Part shown: in pieces, positions 32,001 through 41,018 of the stretch | How the letters are laid out: each line of letters opens with the position of its first letter | Numbering within the stretch: position 1 is the first letter of the stretch | NCBI RefSeq assembly: GCF_022271405.1 | Contig: NZ_JAJNAL010000004.1 | Span: 1 to 64,000, forward strand | Length of the DNA: 64,000 nt | Direction: 5' to 3' | Source of the DNA: Rhodopseudomonas infernalis | Lineage (GTDB): Bacteria; Pseudomonadota; Alphaproteobacteria; Rhizobiales; Xanthobacteraceae | Position numbers and translations under genes: made by a program | Notes under the pieces: generated by a model | The model's database searches: none | Told to the model about the DNA's origin: nothing | What the model saw: only the letters and a program-made list of their open reading frames with translations

Positions 32001-33643
32001 AATGGAAGATCAAGAATTTTCTTTCCGTCGAACCAATAATAGTAGAAACAGAAGCCATGAACTCCGAACATTCTGGCGAGACGCGCCTGCTCGGCATGAA
32101 CAGCCTCAAGGCGTAGATCGTAGTAGCCAAGGTCGGCTGGACGGCGGGGTTGGTAATGATGGCGGAACGACTGCCGGCCGCGCACAACGTTGGTCCATTC
32201 AGTGAATCCTGGGCCCCACCAGCGATTGTTCTCCTCCACTGGGTGAAACTGGGGCAGGTAGAAGGCGACGACTTTGACCTCCCGAGACTTTGTTGGGAGC
32301 GTCAGTTGTGCCGTCCTGGCCAAGGTCATGCCCGCTTCGTGAGCTGCGTAAGATAGCACGCCGAGAACACTGCGCCGACCGGGGAACTTGCCGCTTGCAA
32401 TTTCGTCCTGGCTCAACGTCGATCCAAGAGCCCTGACGAGATAAGGCTTGACGAGGACTACGGGACCATCGGCGCGCATAGCATCGTTAGACGGGCGAAG
32501 GCCGAGGCGTGGCAGTGCAATGTTCATCGCGTGTCTGGTGGATTCGTCGTATGAGGTTCCACCCGTCGTCACCGTGGCAGCAATCAGCCCACAGTTCGCA
32601 TCCTGCACGAAAGAGCTAAGCTGGCCGAGTATCTCAGCCCGCTCGGCGTCGCCGTGTGGGCCCTCGTCACATATCCAAGCGATGGCACGGTAGCTGTCGA
32701 GCACGCCAGAGGTCGCAATGCGCAAGAATTGCGCTGCGTCGCCCTCCTCGTCTGCCCTGCCTAAGTAGTTGAGCGAGACAACGCCGGCTGGCAGCGACGC
32801 GACGTCGAAGTCTTCGCGTCCGCTGAGGAAGAGATCGTAGCGAAGGTCCTCTGGGAGCGTTCCCAGCGTTCGGACGGCCCGTGCCCACTCCTCCGCGTTC
32901 CTCGCATTGAGGATAACGGCGAACGGGGCAAGACGCTTGAGGCCGCGCTGCATAAAAGTGTCGAGCGCAGGCCGGTAGAGCCAAGAAGCACCTGCCGCGA
33001 TCTCGGCGTAGCTACGACAAAGAAAGTCGAGGCCAGAAGGATGGACGGCCTCTTCGTGGACGACTGTGCCGTCCCCAGCGAGCAGCCTAATTGACCCGAT
33101 CTTCGCCGCCAATTCAGCACCACCGGGTTTGAGGGCGGCCCTGATCTCGTCTGCGGAAACGTGAAAGCCAAGTCTCGGACCCTTCTCCCAACCGGGAAAA
33201 GGGAGATCCTCACGCACCTTGTTAATTGTGGACTCAATTAGCGCCGCGCCAACTTGGAGCTGGGCAATGCGACCACTGGTCGGCGAAGGAAGATACAACC
33301 AGCCGAAAATGCCATCTTGACTGACCGAATCGATCGCTCCCATTGGCGTGAATGGGCGCACCTTGTCATTGTTGTAATCTAGTTCTGTCGTCGTCGATTG
33401 TTGCAAAATCTTGATACGGTAAGGAGGCTCTGAGCGCTCGCAGAGGGCCATGAACGCAACCGGGCTAGGCAGACCCGAGCGGTCAAGGTCAGGCCGCCTG
33501 AAAAGCCTGAAGCCGACCGCCGCCGCACCGTTCAGTAGAAAGCCCGAGACGTCTTCCGCGCCGGACTCCAGTGACACCCAGCCACTGATCAATATAAAGT
33601 CTGAGCCCTCCGCGATCGACTCGACATTATATTTATAAATCAT
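29051..33643 (-). CDS. 1530-residue multidomain glycan-synthesis protein (WbsX-like + GT4 + GT2)
   Basis: One very long chain with at least three catalytic modules. Residues ~1-450 hold unassigned domains, perhaps binding or scaffold. Residues ~455-800 are a WbsX/GH99-like module (VVAFYLPQFHPVEENNRWWG, GPGFTEWTNV, FVNAWNEWAEGTYLEPD). Residues ~858-1215 resemble a GT4 GT-B glycosyltransferase (SNIPKKGIVDFVE, SSFAESFGRTVAEAMA). Residues ~1247-1500 are a GT2 GT-A enzyme (VSIVIPVYNA, VINDGSPDP, NSDTIV). Such fusions occur in O-antigen or capsule loci, where they probably add several sugars in turn. Neighbours are a methyltransferase and a secreted BNR-4 protein. Composition suggests transfer. The acceptor is unknown. 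Confidence 0.88.
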   Translation of the reverse strand: MIYKYNVESIAEGSDFILISGWVSLESGAEDVSGFLLNGAAAVGFRLFRRPDLDRSGLPSPVAFMALCERSEPPYRIKILQQSTTTELDYNNDKVRPFTPMGAIDSVSQDGIFGWLYLPSPTSGRIAQLQVGAALIESTINKVREDLPFPGWEKGPRLGFHVSADEIRAALKPGGAELAAKIGSIRLLAGDGTVVHEEAVHPSGLDFLCRSYAEIAAGASWLYRPALDTFMQRGLKRLAPFAVILNARNAEEWARAVRTLGTLPEDLRYDLFLSGREDFDVASLPAGVVSLNYLGRADEEGDAAQFLRIATSGVLDSYRAIAWICDEGPHGDAERAEILGQLSSFVQDANCGLIAATVTTGGTSYDESTRHAMNIALPRLGLRPSNDAMRADGPVVLVKPYLVRALGSTLSQDEIASGKFPGRRSVLGVLSYAAHEAGMTLARTAQLTLPTKSREVKVVAFYLPQFHPVEENNRWWGPGFTEWTNVVRGRQSFRHHYQPRRPADLGYYDLRLEAVHAEQARLARMFGVHGFCFYYYWFDGKKILDLPFKTLFESSVDIGFCLCWANENWSRNWDGQNKYVLLEQNYSIESNRDLIRDLINYMRDPRWIRHEGKPVFLVYRISIIPEWRETAQMWREECRAAGLGEIHLCAVRFGLEPLTGQPEEHGLDSYVIFPPHESKRVDLRGEVLDLTGSFNGEIFSYDAVVDGDIARFDSGYDWPVHRGAMLAWDNTARRLTDARVFHGATPYGFRRWMKNIFAQERQHNNAPASMVFVNAWNEWAEGTYLEPDERWGMSSLEAIPSAAAAAGATLLAPPRGIGKVALDRALERAGSLALGSFLGSVEPIWHAGQVTHDPSQPTVMLCAHIAGHSLFGGERSFLDVVEALSALPLNLLVTLPSGNNTRYMEMLLKTTVGLYVIATPQWKNDRPPYAWLVNSFAELIVRHDVSIVHCNTMMLIEPAVAARRMGRTSVCHVRELISLDDPLRDAIGLPVSDIVKRVFDSYDWVIGNSRATCDLFSKNDRTLYVPNAVDPDRFNIGNKFGKTVKFGIVSSNIPKKGIVDFVETARRCAETAPRARFVVVGPRNEQIETWAAEVSRGERPANIEFAGYVEDPRSAMGKFHVLLNLSSFAESFGRTVAEAMAARRPVIAYDWGALRELVVHRETGFLVSYRDVEGVVSVVTAICADTKQITAMGEAGRSRIIECFSKSALSNALREGYTKILAIASGLELAECKTRVKMPARVTPPARVSIVIPVYNAPGDARRCIESVILNTNLSRVRVIVINDGSPDPTVVPMLKAFEAVEGIEIWHNEPNKGYTKTVNFGLDLAGDDDVVILNSDTIVTLNWLQGMRMAAYREPQVGTVTAMSDNAGAFSFPTFNHYCPKPDHMSHRDYALLLLQETQVCTPPQVPTGSGFCMYIRRAMIAECGAFDEEAFPRGYGEENDFCMRSFKAGWTHVISPWSFVYHVRTASFGEVEKKRLIQPGLDVVTRRYPDYASLVKTAFAGIEMESLRTASKRLRDRLLARDDGTFDG

Positions 33644-33808
33644 CCCAACCAGTCCCCTCAGCGTACAAGTATAACGTGAATGCTTTTTGCCATCTTGGGC
33701 GCGTCACATTCTAAGCGGCCTCAAAATTCTAACAATAGAAGGACGAATGCGCGGCTGTGAAGGGACGCGCACCTTGGAGACTACCGCCGATTGAGACAAC
33801 CGTTGATG

Positions 33809-35269
33809 TCACCGCCAGCCGTTTATTCCCGGTGTTGCAAATCGAAGAGTTGCTGGCGGGGGCGCACATGCGTGCGGTGCGGCCGGAGTGCAGGGCAGAC
33901 TTTGGTCGCGGTTCGGGGTCTGGGCGAACCAGTGAAGATGCCCCACCACTGCGCCATCAAACCCCGAAGACAGTACCGGGTGGCGTACATGGATTGGTGC
34001 GGCCATTCCTTTCGGGAGCTCGGGTAGGGGCACTGAAGCTCCTTGTGATTCCCTCGCTGCCACCGAGGTGTCCGATAAAGTCATGCTACGCAAATCGATT
34101 CCAAACTGGCGAACTTCGTCTGGTGGAAAGCGCAGCTTAACATGCAAATACCAGTTGGACTGAGCCACCGAGAAAACGGGGAGTCCGCTCACCGTACCAC
34201 CGCCCACGGCCAGCGTTCGCCGTTTCGAACTCGCAAGTTCCAGAACCTGCCAAGCTTCATTATTCGCATAGGCCAAGTAAAGCGAGTCGGTTCCAGCTTC
34301 ACCGTAGCGCAAATAAAGTATCAAGGGTCTACCTTCGGGCGTCAGATACAGTTGAGCAGAATTCAGGAGTCCGGAATGAGGACCCGGTTGGTCGATCACG
34401 TCGCCAGATTCTGGACTAACAGGCCCTCGCTTGAACGCGCCGCTCAGACCGCGCCACGATTGGAAGTCGCTCGTCTGAACGTAAGAAATCGCAAAGTTTG
34501 ACGATAGATCAGGGCTACGACGCCAAACCACCGCCACATGCGTTATCCCCTGAGAGTCAGCAACAAAAGCGGAGGGATAGGCGCTTGTCTGAGCGATAGA
34601 GTCCTTCTCTGCGAAGACCGCGCCGACGCGTACCCATTTTGTGCCAGCCCATCTGTTGACGTACCAAGTGCCGGCCCCAGACGAACCATTCCTGTACAAG
34701 AATGCAAGCCGTCCTGTACGATCGCGAAGGAAAGTTGGGTACGTCACCCTATCCTCCTCTTTGCCGACCATGTCCGCAACCGCGATCGCACTTAAATTGT
34801 CGGACTTGCCGCTGGCATAAAAGAGTGGGCTATTATGATGATTTCCGGTCACGTGAAGGACACCATCCTGCGAGACAGCAACGGAAACGGTATTGTGCGC
34901 ATCCCATCCGCCGAAGCGGGATGGCAAGTGACGACGACAGACACTTCCGGTGTGCAAGTTGAGTGCTGCGATCGTTAAATACCTGCTTTCGTCGTAGTAC
35001 GCCACGACGAGTTCGCCTTGCGGTGTCACGGCGCTACCCGGAAAGACACGTGTGCCTGTCCAGGTCTTGCCAATTTCGTAGATTGCGGTGCCACGATGCG
35101 AAGTGGGTGACGTGATCGCACAAACGATCGATTGCGCCGATACCTTACGAGCAAATAAAGGACTAGTAGCAAGCAGGGCGAAGAGACCAACGATCAGAAC
35201 TGATTGTGTGGTCAGTTTCTTGGTGAGTCGGGAGATAAACCGGAGACGGGTTGCAGGTGTGTGTGTCAT
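33809..35269 (-). CDS. secreted BNR-4 repeat protein
   Basis: About 486 residues from the ATG at 35269 (an upstream ATG at 35299 adds ten). A basic N-region and hydrophobic core (SVLIVGLFALLATSPLF) end near VSAQS, a signal peptide. The rest is propeller-like. It has the GNHHNSPLFYA motif and the LAFLYRNGSSG and PLILYLRYGE blades of the BNR-4 family, some members of which are polysaccharide lyases or sialidase-like. The active residues needed for lyase function were not verified. It closes the glycan gene patch and may process or bind the polysaccharide. Confidence 0.8.
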   Translation of the reverse strand: MTHTPATRLRFISRLTKKLTTQSVLIVGLFALLATSPLFARKVSAQSIVCAITSPTSHRGTAIYEIGKTWTGTRVFPGSAVTPQGELVVAYYDESRYLTIAALNLHTGSVCRRHLPSRFGGWDAHNTVSVAVSQDGVLHVTGNHHNSPLFYASGKSDNLSAIAVADMVGKEEDRVTYPTFLRDRTGRLAFLYRNGSSGAGTWYVNRWAGTKWVRVGAVFAEKDSIAQTSAYPSAFVADSQGITHVAVVWRRSPDLSSNFAISYVQTSDFQSWRGLSGAFKRGPVSPESGDVIDQPGPHSGLLNSAQLYLTPEGRPLILYLRYGEAGTDSLYLAYANNEAWQVLELASSKRRTLAVGGGTVSGLPVFSVAQSNWYLHVKLRFPPDEVRQFGIDLRSMTLSDTSVAARESQGASVPLPELPKGMAAPIHVRHPVLSSGFDGAVVGHLHWFAQTPNRDQSLPCTPAAPHACAPPPATLRFATPGINGWR

Positions 35270-35446
35270 GATCGGACCCCGCCGAGTGGTCCAGAGCAAC
35301 GTTAGCGTATAGACGGCCTCGACGCCAGCGCGGGCGGTGGTCGGCTAACGGCACGGAAATCAGGTTAACGGGCTTGGGAGGTGTGTTTTAATTTGACGGG
35401 TATGACGTGATTCCCGGGGTGCCCTAATTTGACCGGTAGCGCCGTC

Positions 35447-35560
35447 ATGGGAGCCATGCCCGATACAATCCTCGACAAGGAGCTCCCGCGGGCGCGGCTC
35501 AGCTTGTTGTTGCAGCACTTTTCCAAGCGTGACGGCGAGCATGCAGTCTATGCGACGTAA
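35447..35560 (+). pseudogene. N-terminal fragment of an ISAs1-like transposase
   Basis: A 37-codon frame MGAMPDTILDKELP...LLLQHFSKRDGEH, resembling the start of ISAs1-family transposases (LLxHFxxIxDxR). The rest of the gene is absent. Confidence 0.4.
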
Positions 35561-35718
35561 GTTGTCATCCGTAAAGAGCACATAGGCCGTCGAGCGAAAA
35601 TCCGTTTTCGGCGGCGGCAAGCATTGATGCTTGCCAGTTTTTCTGGCTTGCTGGGGCTGCTTTTCTGGCAAATTGATTTGTCGCTCGCGTCGTGATTCCA
35701 TCGCCGCAGACAGGGAGC

Positions 35719-36010
35719 GATGGGGATTTTCACGCGGCCGAAGGAGCGTCGGGAGAGCGGGCAGAACGATCTGTTCAAGGCCCGGCTCGATCAGATCGTC
35801 AACCTCAATCATGCCGCTGGCGAAGTTCGCCGTCGCGATCGATTGGCGGTTTCTCGAACAGCGGTTCGGCGCGGTCTATGACGACGATCCGGGCCGGCCA
35901 CCGCTGCCGACGCGGTTGATGGCCGGGCTGGCCATCCTCAAGCACATGCACGATCTGTCGGATGATGTGCGAACGCTGGGTGGACGCGCACGCATCAAGC
36001 CCGGCCATCT
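35719..36010 (+). pseudogene. IS5-type transposase remnant
   Basis: Begins MGIFTRPKERRESGQNDLFK and reaches LDQIVNLNHA, then shifts frame to AIDWRFLEQRFGAVYDDD and PPLPTRLMAGLAILKHMHDLSDDV before diverging. This is the typical N-terminus of an IS5-like transposase with one frameshift and loss of the catalytic part. Confidence 0.75.
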
Positions 36011-36103
36011 GCAGCAGAACGGCCGCCACAAACGCATGCACCTCACCCTGAAAAAGGAAACCACTCTTCGGCCGCATCTGCATGGACCGAAAAAAGATCA
36101 ACG

Positions 36104-36291
36104 TCTCGACCGTGCTCGCCGGTCAGGCAATCGGAATCAGGGAAGTCGACGACGGCATTTGGCTCGTCAGCGTCATGCAATATGATCTGGGCTTTATCGA
36201 CCTGGAGCAGAGAACCCTGCCGACAATCGACAATCGTTCGGCAGGAGATTATCACCCATGTCTTAGGTACGATCTGTCACCTATGCCTCAA
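36104..36291 (+). pseudogene. C-terminal fragment of an IS481-like transposase
   Basis: Encodes KINVSTVLAGQAIGIREVDD and IWLVSVMQYDLGFIDLEQRT, the C-terminal signature of IS481/integrase-catalytic-domain transposases, ending near LSPMP. The catalytic core is missing. It abuts the tRNA-Arg gene. Confidence 0.7.
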
Positions 36292-36309
36292 GGCCGGACA
36301 GGTATACTT

Positions 36310-36386
36310 TGGCGCGCCCGAAAGGATTCGAACCTCTGACCCCCAGATTCGTAGTCTGGTGCTCTATCCAGCTGAGCTACGGGCGC
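36310..36386 (-). tRNA. tRNA-Arg(ACG)
   Basis: On the minus strand a full 77-nt cloverleaf: acceptor GCGCCCG/CGGGCGC, D arm GCTC-AGCTGGATA-GAGC, anticodon stem CCAGA/TCTGG with loop CTACGAA (anticodon ACG), 5-nt variable loop, T arm AGAGG-TTCGAAT-CCTTT, then G and encoded CCA. All stems pair. Confidence 0.97.
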
Positions 36387-36597
36387 GTCTGCTGCGGTCT
36401 CGCGGGGTGGACCCGGAGCCGCCAGCTGTCCGCAGCGGCGAGGCGCTGCGAAGGCCGCCATAGCTAGCGGCTCCGCTCCGGCTTGGCAAGCGCCGGGATG
36501 GCTCTTTTTGTCACCCATTTTTCATGACGCCGACAGGCTGCAGGAAACGCCCGCAAGGCGGCGGCGATCGCAACCGGCCCGAGCGGGCGCCGACCGC

Positions 36598-38076
36598 TCA
36601 GGCCCTGGCGCGTTCGTTGCGGAGGCTGTGCAGGTCGACCGGGCGGTCGGGGATCGAGATCCGGAAGGTGGCGCCGAGCGTGCCTTCGACCAGATTGATC
36701 TCGCCGCCATGGGCGCGGACCAGCTCGGCCGCGATCGCGAGGCCGAGGCCGGAGCCGCCGGCCCGCGCCGAGCCGTGGAACGCCTCGAACAGATGGTCGC
36801 GGGCCTTCTGCGGCACGCCGGGACCGGTGTCGGACACTTCCAGGATCGTGACCGAGCCTTCGCGGCGGCCGATGATTCGGATCTGCTGCAGCGAGGCGTC
36901 GCCGCGCGGCTGGCTTTCCAGCGCCTGCGCGGCGTTGCGTACCAGATTGAGCAGCACCCGGAACAGCTGGTCCGGATCGGCGTCCATCGTCAGCCCGCGC
37001 TCGATCGCCGTCACCCAGGTGACGTTGCCGTCCGCCGCGAGGCCGGCGGTTTCGCGCACCTCGTTGACCACCGGCTCGATCAGGATCATGCGGCGGTCCG
37101 GCGCGGCTTCCTGGGCGCGGCCGTAGGACAGCGTCGACTGGCAGAACGCGATCGCCCGCTCCAGCGAGCGCACCAGCTTCGGCGCGAAGCGCTGCACCCG
37201 CGGGTCGGGCACGCTGGAGAGCTGGTCGGACAACAGCTGCGACGATGCCAGCAGGTTGCGCAGATCGTGGTTGATCTTGGAGACCGCGAGGCCGAGCGCG
37301 GCGAGCCGGCTCTTCTGATGCAGCATCGACACCAGATCGCGCTGCATGTCGGACAATTCGCGCTCGGCAAGGCCGATCTCGTCGCCGCGCGGACCGGGAA
37401 TCACGATCGACGCCGGGCTTTCCGGATCGCGGCGGAAATTGACCATATTGGCGGTCAGCCGCCGCATCGGCCGCACGAACAGGAAATGCAGCGCCAGATA
37501 GATCAGCGCCGTGGTCAGGCTGGTGATGGTCAGCGACACCAGCAGCAGATTGCTGGAGAAGCGGTACATCGCCACCCGCAGCGGCGCCTCGTCGATCACG
37601 ACTTCGATGAACTGAGCATTGCCTTCGGCCGGCCCCATCACCCGGATGGTCTGGTTGCCGCTCTCCAGCATCACCACGAAGGCGTCGATGATCGCCCCCC
37701 ACGGCGTCACGTGACGCATGTCGACGACGTGGTCGACCGTGGTCGGAAGATTGGAACTGGCCAGCAGGCGGCGCTGCTGACCCATCTTGATCGCCACCGC
37801 GCGGGCGTCGATACTGTCGAGCACCTGACGCGCCAGCGTGTCCGGCACCATGCCGGACGGCGAGGCGTCCAGCACCAGCGCGGCCGTATTGGCGGCGGCG
37901 AGCCGATCATTGAGCCGATTCAGCCGGAAATTGGCGATCGACGGCACATAGATCAGGATTTCGGCGATCAGGATCAGCGGAATCGTCAGCAGCAGCAGTT
38001 TCCCGGACAAGCCGATCTTCGGCTCCAGGCCCCGCCGCCATGCGTGCGTTTCCGGCTTCTGATCCGCTGCCTGCAC
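36598..38076 (-). CDS. sensor histidine kinase
   Basis: About 492 residues, inner-membrane HisKA-type kinase. TM1 is at the start ([20 protein letters not shown]), then a periplasmic sensor region of ~150 residues, TM2 ([20 protein letters not shown]), a HAMP-like linker, the phospho-acceptor His in [12 protein letters not shown] box [13 protein letters not shown]1 DTGPGVP and G2 GSGLGLAIA. The start is uncertain: a GTG at 38076 has GGAGG 13 nt upstream, a TTG at 38127 is also possible, and the open frame reaches 38367 through non-conserved sequence. No response regulator is adjacent, so the partner is unknown. Confidence 0.88.
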   Translation of the reverse strand: MQAADQKPETHAWRRGLEPKIGLSGKLLLLTIPLILIAEILIYVPSIANFRLNRLNDRLAAANTAALVLDASPSGMVPDTLARQVLDSIDARAVAIKMGQQRRLLASSNLPTTVDHVVDMRHVTPWGAIIDAFVVMLESGNQTIRVMGPAEGNAQFIEVVIDEAPLRVAMYRFSSNLLLVSLTITSLTTALIYLALHFLFVRPMRRLTANMVNFRRDPESPASIVIPGPRGDEIGLAERELSDMQRDLVSMLHQKSRLAALGLAVSKINHDLRNLLASSQLLSDQLSSVPDPRVQRFAPKLVRSLERAIAFCQSTLSYGRAQEAAPDRRMILIEPVVNEVRETAGLAADGNVTWVTAIERGLTMDADPDQLFRVLLNLVRNAAQALESQPRGDASLQQIRIIGRREGSVTILEVSDTGPGVPQKARDHLFEAFHGSARAGGSGLGLAIAAELVRAHGGEINLVEGTLGATFRISIPDRPVDLHSLRNERARA

Positions 38077-38399
38077 CGCCGTCGCCCTGCCTCCGTCGCG
38101 TGGATTCCGCCCAGATATATATGTCAAGATGCGCCCGCGCCCACCGAAGGTCAAATTACCGTTCACCCATCTACGCACCAGACCGGCGTGGCGTTGCCGA
38201 TTGCCACGATCCGCCGCACCAAGCTGGCGAAACGACCGGCGCGAACGCCGCAAAACCGCCGTCCACCGCAATTGACGAGAACAGGTCGCTCCCGTATAAG
38301 CCGCGCCAACTGTCCGCGATGGCCCGGCTTGCCCGGGGCGGTTCATTTTGGGCTGCTTTCGGCTCATGCGTGAGCCCTATCGTCGGGCTTACCTCAACC
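38077..38399. other. intergenic region between divergent kinase and rpmH
   Basis: Contains the presumed promoters of the kinase (minus) and of rpmH (plus). No gene was recognised. A TTGACATATATAT stretch on the minus strand could be part of the kinase promoter. Confidence 0.4.
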
Positions 38400-38429
38400 T
38401 TTCGAAGCTCTTACTTTCGAAGCTCTTAC
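38400..38429 (+). repeat. tandem 15-bp duplication in the rpmH leader
   Basis: Two perfect adjacent copies of TTTCGAAGCTCTTAC end 21 bp before the rpmH start codon. Confidence 0.9.
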
Positions 38430-38450
38430 CGGGTCAGCGGAGAACTTGCC

Positions 38451-38585
38451 GTGAAGCGGACTTATCAACCCAGCAAACTGGTGCGCAAGCGCCGCCATGG
38501 CTTTCGCGCCCGTCTCGCCACCGCTGGTGGCCGCAAGGTGCTGGCCGCGCGCCGCGCCCGCGGACGCAAGCGTCTGAGCGCCTGA
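38451..38585 (+). CDS. rpmH: 50S ribosomal protein L34
   Basis: 44 residues, almost entirely basic, with the family pattern [20 protein letters not shown] and ending [13 protein letters not shown] start at 38451, the only start giving the conserved N-terminus. It is the smallest large-subunit ribosomal protein. It heads the classical rpmH-rnpA-yidC order, with rnpA starting 23 bp downstream. Confidence 0.98.
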   Translation: MKRTYQPSKLVRKRRHGFRARLATAGGRKVLAARRARGRKRLSA

Positions 38586-38608
38586 GCGGGCCCCTCCGAG
38601 ATCAGATC

Positions 38609-38950
38609 GTGGACCGGTTACGGCAGCGGGCGGACTTTCTCGCCGTTGCCAACGGGCCGCGGATCAACGGGCCTGCCTTTTTACTGCAGAGCCGACGCCG
38701 CGACGACGATGGTCCGATCCGCGTCGGCTTCACCGTGACCAAGAAGATCGGCACCGCGACCGAGCGCAACCGGATTCGACGCAGATTGCGCGAAGTGGTG
38801 AAGCGCACGGACCGCGGTTTCATGCTGCCGAACAGCGATTATGTTCTGATCGGCCGCCGCGCGGCGCTCAGCCGCGACTTTGCTGTCATGCTCGGCGATC
38901 TCCGCTCCGCGCTCGACCGCATTGCGCGGCGGTCGCCAAAACCGGATTGA
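38609..38950 (+). CDS. rnpA: ribonuclease P protein component
   Basis: 113 residues; it binds RNase P RNA and helps cleave tRNA 5' leaders. Seen: the N-terminal RLRQRADFLAVANG substrate-binding face, the VGFTVTKKIGTATERNRIRRRLRE segment containing the RNR motif (recognised in pieces), and DYVLIGRRAAL near the end. GTG start at 38609. It lies between rpmH and yidC as in most bacteria. Confidence 0.97.
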   Translation: MDRLRQRADFLAVANGPRINGPAFLLQSRRRDDDGPIRVGFTVTKKIGTATERNRIRRRLREVVKRTDRGFMLPNSDYVLIGRRAALSRDFAVMLGDLRSALDRIARRSPKPD

Positions 38951-38966
38951 AGCGAGACCTGAGCCG

Positions 38967-40853
38967 ATGACCGACAATCGCAACACCATCCTCGCCGTCA
39001 TTTTGTCGGGCCTCGTGTTGCTCGGCTGGCAGTACTTCTTCAACATCCCGCAGATGGAAAAGCAGCGCGCCGCCCAGCAGGCGCAGCAGCAACAGGAGGC
39101 GGCCGCCAAGCAGCAGGCGCAGTCGCCCGCCGCGACGACGCCGGGTGCGCCCCCGGCTCCGGCCACGCCTGGTGCTCCCGGCGCTCCGACCGCCCCGGGC
39201 GCGACGTCTCCGGCCGCCAACGCCCCGACGCTCAGCCGCGAGGCTGCGATCGCGGCATCGCCGCGCATTAAGGTCGAGACTCCGCGGCTGTCGGGCTCGC
39301 TGTCGCTGAAGGGCGCGCGGCTCGACGACCTCGCGCTGATCCAGTTCCGCGAAACCGTCGACCCGAAGTCGCCGCCGATCCATTTGTTCTCGCCGTCCGG
39401 CAGCGCCAATCCGTACTACGCCGAATTCGGCTGGGTCGGCGCCGCGGGGTCGAACGTCAAGCTGCCCGACCAGAACACCGCGTGGGAACAGGAAGGCTCG
39501 GGCGCGCTGACGCCGACGAGCCCGGTGACGCTGAAATGGGACAATGGCGAAGGCCTGACGTTCCACCGCCAGATCGCGGTCGACGACCATTTCCTGTTCA
39601 CCGTGAAGGACGACGTCACCAACACCGGTGGCGCCGCCGTGACGCTGTATCCGTTCGCGCTGATCTCGCGCCACGGCACGCCGCACGTCGAGGGCTACTA
39701 CATCCTGCATGAAGGCCTGATCGGCTATCTCGGCGAGCAGGGCCTGCAGGAAAAGACCTACGCCAAGATCGACGAAGCCAAGGTGGTCGACTTCAAGAAC
39801 GTCACCAACGGCTGGCTCGGCATCACCGACAAATACTGGGCCTCGGCGCTGCTGCCGGACACCAACGCGCAGCTGCAGGCGCGGTTCTCGTCCAACCAGG
39901 TCGGCGCCACCCGCACCTACCAGACCGATTATCTCGAAGACGCCAAGACGGTTCCGATCGGCGGCACCGCGACCGCGACCGCGCGGCTGTTCGCTGGCGC
40001 CAAGGAAGCGCGCGTCGTCGGCATCAACTTCCCGTTCGCGGGTCTGGGCGGCTACAATCAGCAGCTCGGGCTCAACCATTTCGACCTGCTGATCGACTGG
40101 GGCTGGTTCTACTTCATCACCAAGCCGATGTTCCTGGCGCTCGACTTCTTCTTCCACCTGGTGGGGAATTTCGGCGTCGCCATTCTGCTGGTGACGGTGC
40201 TGGTCAAGCTGATCTTCCTGCCGCTCGCCAACAAGTCCTACGCCTCGATGGCCAAGATGAAGGCGATCCAGCCCCAGCTCGTCGCCCTGAAGGAGCGTCA
40301 TCCGGACGACAAGGTGAAGCAGCAGCAGGAGATGATGGAGATCTACCGCAAGGAGAAGATCAATCCGGTCGCCGGCTGTCTTCCCGTCCTGCTGCAGATC
40401 CCGGTATTCTTCTCGCTGTACAAGGTTCTGTTCGTCACCATCGAAATGCGGCACGCGCCGTTCTTCGGCTGGATTCGAGATCTTTCGGCAGCCGATCCGA
40501 CCAACCTGTTCAACCTGTTCGGACTGGTGCCGTTCGATCCGACCTCGATCCCGGTGCTCGGCCACTATCTGGTGCTCGGCGCCTGGCCGCTGGTGATGGG
40601 CTTCACCATGTGGTTCCAGATGAAGCTCAATCCGCAGCCGCCGGATCCGACGCAGCAGATGATCTTCGCCTGGATGCCGGTGATCTTCACCTTCATGCTG
40701 GCGCACTTCCCGGCCGGTCTGGTGATCTATTGGGCCTGGAACAATACGCTGTCGGTGATCCAGCAGGCCTACATCATGCGCCGCAACGGCGTGAAGGTGG
40801 AGCTGTTCGACAACCTCAAATCGTCGTTCAGCAAGAAGAAGAAGACGGCGTGA
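38967..40853 (+). CDS. yidC: membrane protein insertase YidC
   Basis: A 628-residue inner-membrane insertase that acts alone or with SecYEG. TM1 is at residues ~7-25 (TILAVILSGLVLLGWQYFF). A long Gln/Ala/Pro-rich linker follows (residues ~35-90), then the periplasmic beta-supersandwich domain, then the conserved C-terminal membrane domain beginning near NFGVAILLVTVLVKLIF, with KMKAIQPQ and PVAGCLPVLLQIPVFFSLYK blocks and a Lys-rich tail. The start is 16 bp after rnpA. Length and domain order are those of Gram-negative YidC. Confidence 0.98.
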   Translation: MTDNRNTILAVILSGLVLLGWQYFFNIPQMEKQRAAQQAQQQQEAAAKQQAQSPAATTPGAPPAPATPGAPGAPTAPGATSPAANAPTLSREAAIAASPRIKVETPRLSGSLSLKGARLDDLALIQFRETVDPKSPPIHLFSPSGSANPYYAEFGWVGAAGSNVKLPDQNTAWEQEGSGALTPTSPVTLKWDNGEGLTFHRQIAVDDHFLFTVKDDVTNTGGAAVTLYPFALISRHGTPHVEGYYILHEGLIGYLGEQGLQEKTYAKIDEAKVVDFKNVTNGWLGITDKYWASALLPDTNAQLQARFSSNQVGATRTYQTDYLEDAKTVPIGGTATATARLFAGAKEARVVGINFPFAGLGGYNQQLGLNHFDLLIDWGWFYFITKPMFLALDFFFHLVGNFGVAILLVTVLVKLIFLPLANKSYASMAKMKAIQPQLVALKERHPDDKVKQQQEMMEIYRKEKINPVAGCLPVLLQIPVFFSLYKVLFVTIEMRHAPFFGWIRDLSAADPTNLFNLFGLVPFDPTSIPVLGHYLVLGAWPLVMGFTMWFQMKLNPQPPDPTQQMIFAWMPVIFTFMLAHFPAGLVIYWAWNNTLSVIQQAYIMRRNGVKVELFDNLKSSFSKKKKTA

Positions 40854-40868
40854 CGTTCGCCACGGGCC

Positions 40869-40970
40869 GTCATTCCGGGGCGCGAGCGTAGCTCGCGACC
40901 CCGGAATCCCCGCAGTTGTTACAACGCGAGATTCCGGGTTCGCGCGCCAAGGGCGCCCGCCCCGGAATCA
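40869..40970. repeat. extragenic palindrome, GTCATTCCGGGG family
   Basis: Arms GTCATTCCGGGGCGCG and GCCCGCCCCGGAAT with inner hairpin GCGAGCGTAGCTCGC. It lies between yidC and engB. Confidence 0.85.
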
Positions 40971-41018
40971 CCACTACTCTGGGTGCACGTCCGCGCCATA
41001 CTCGGACTTGGAAGCCCG

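Noticed and set aside
38886-40706. A 606-codon minus-strand frame opposite yidC
   Set aside because: Antisense shadow of yidC with no domain; yidC is certain.
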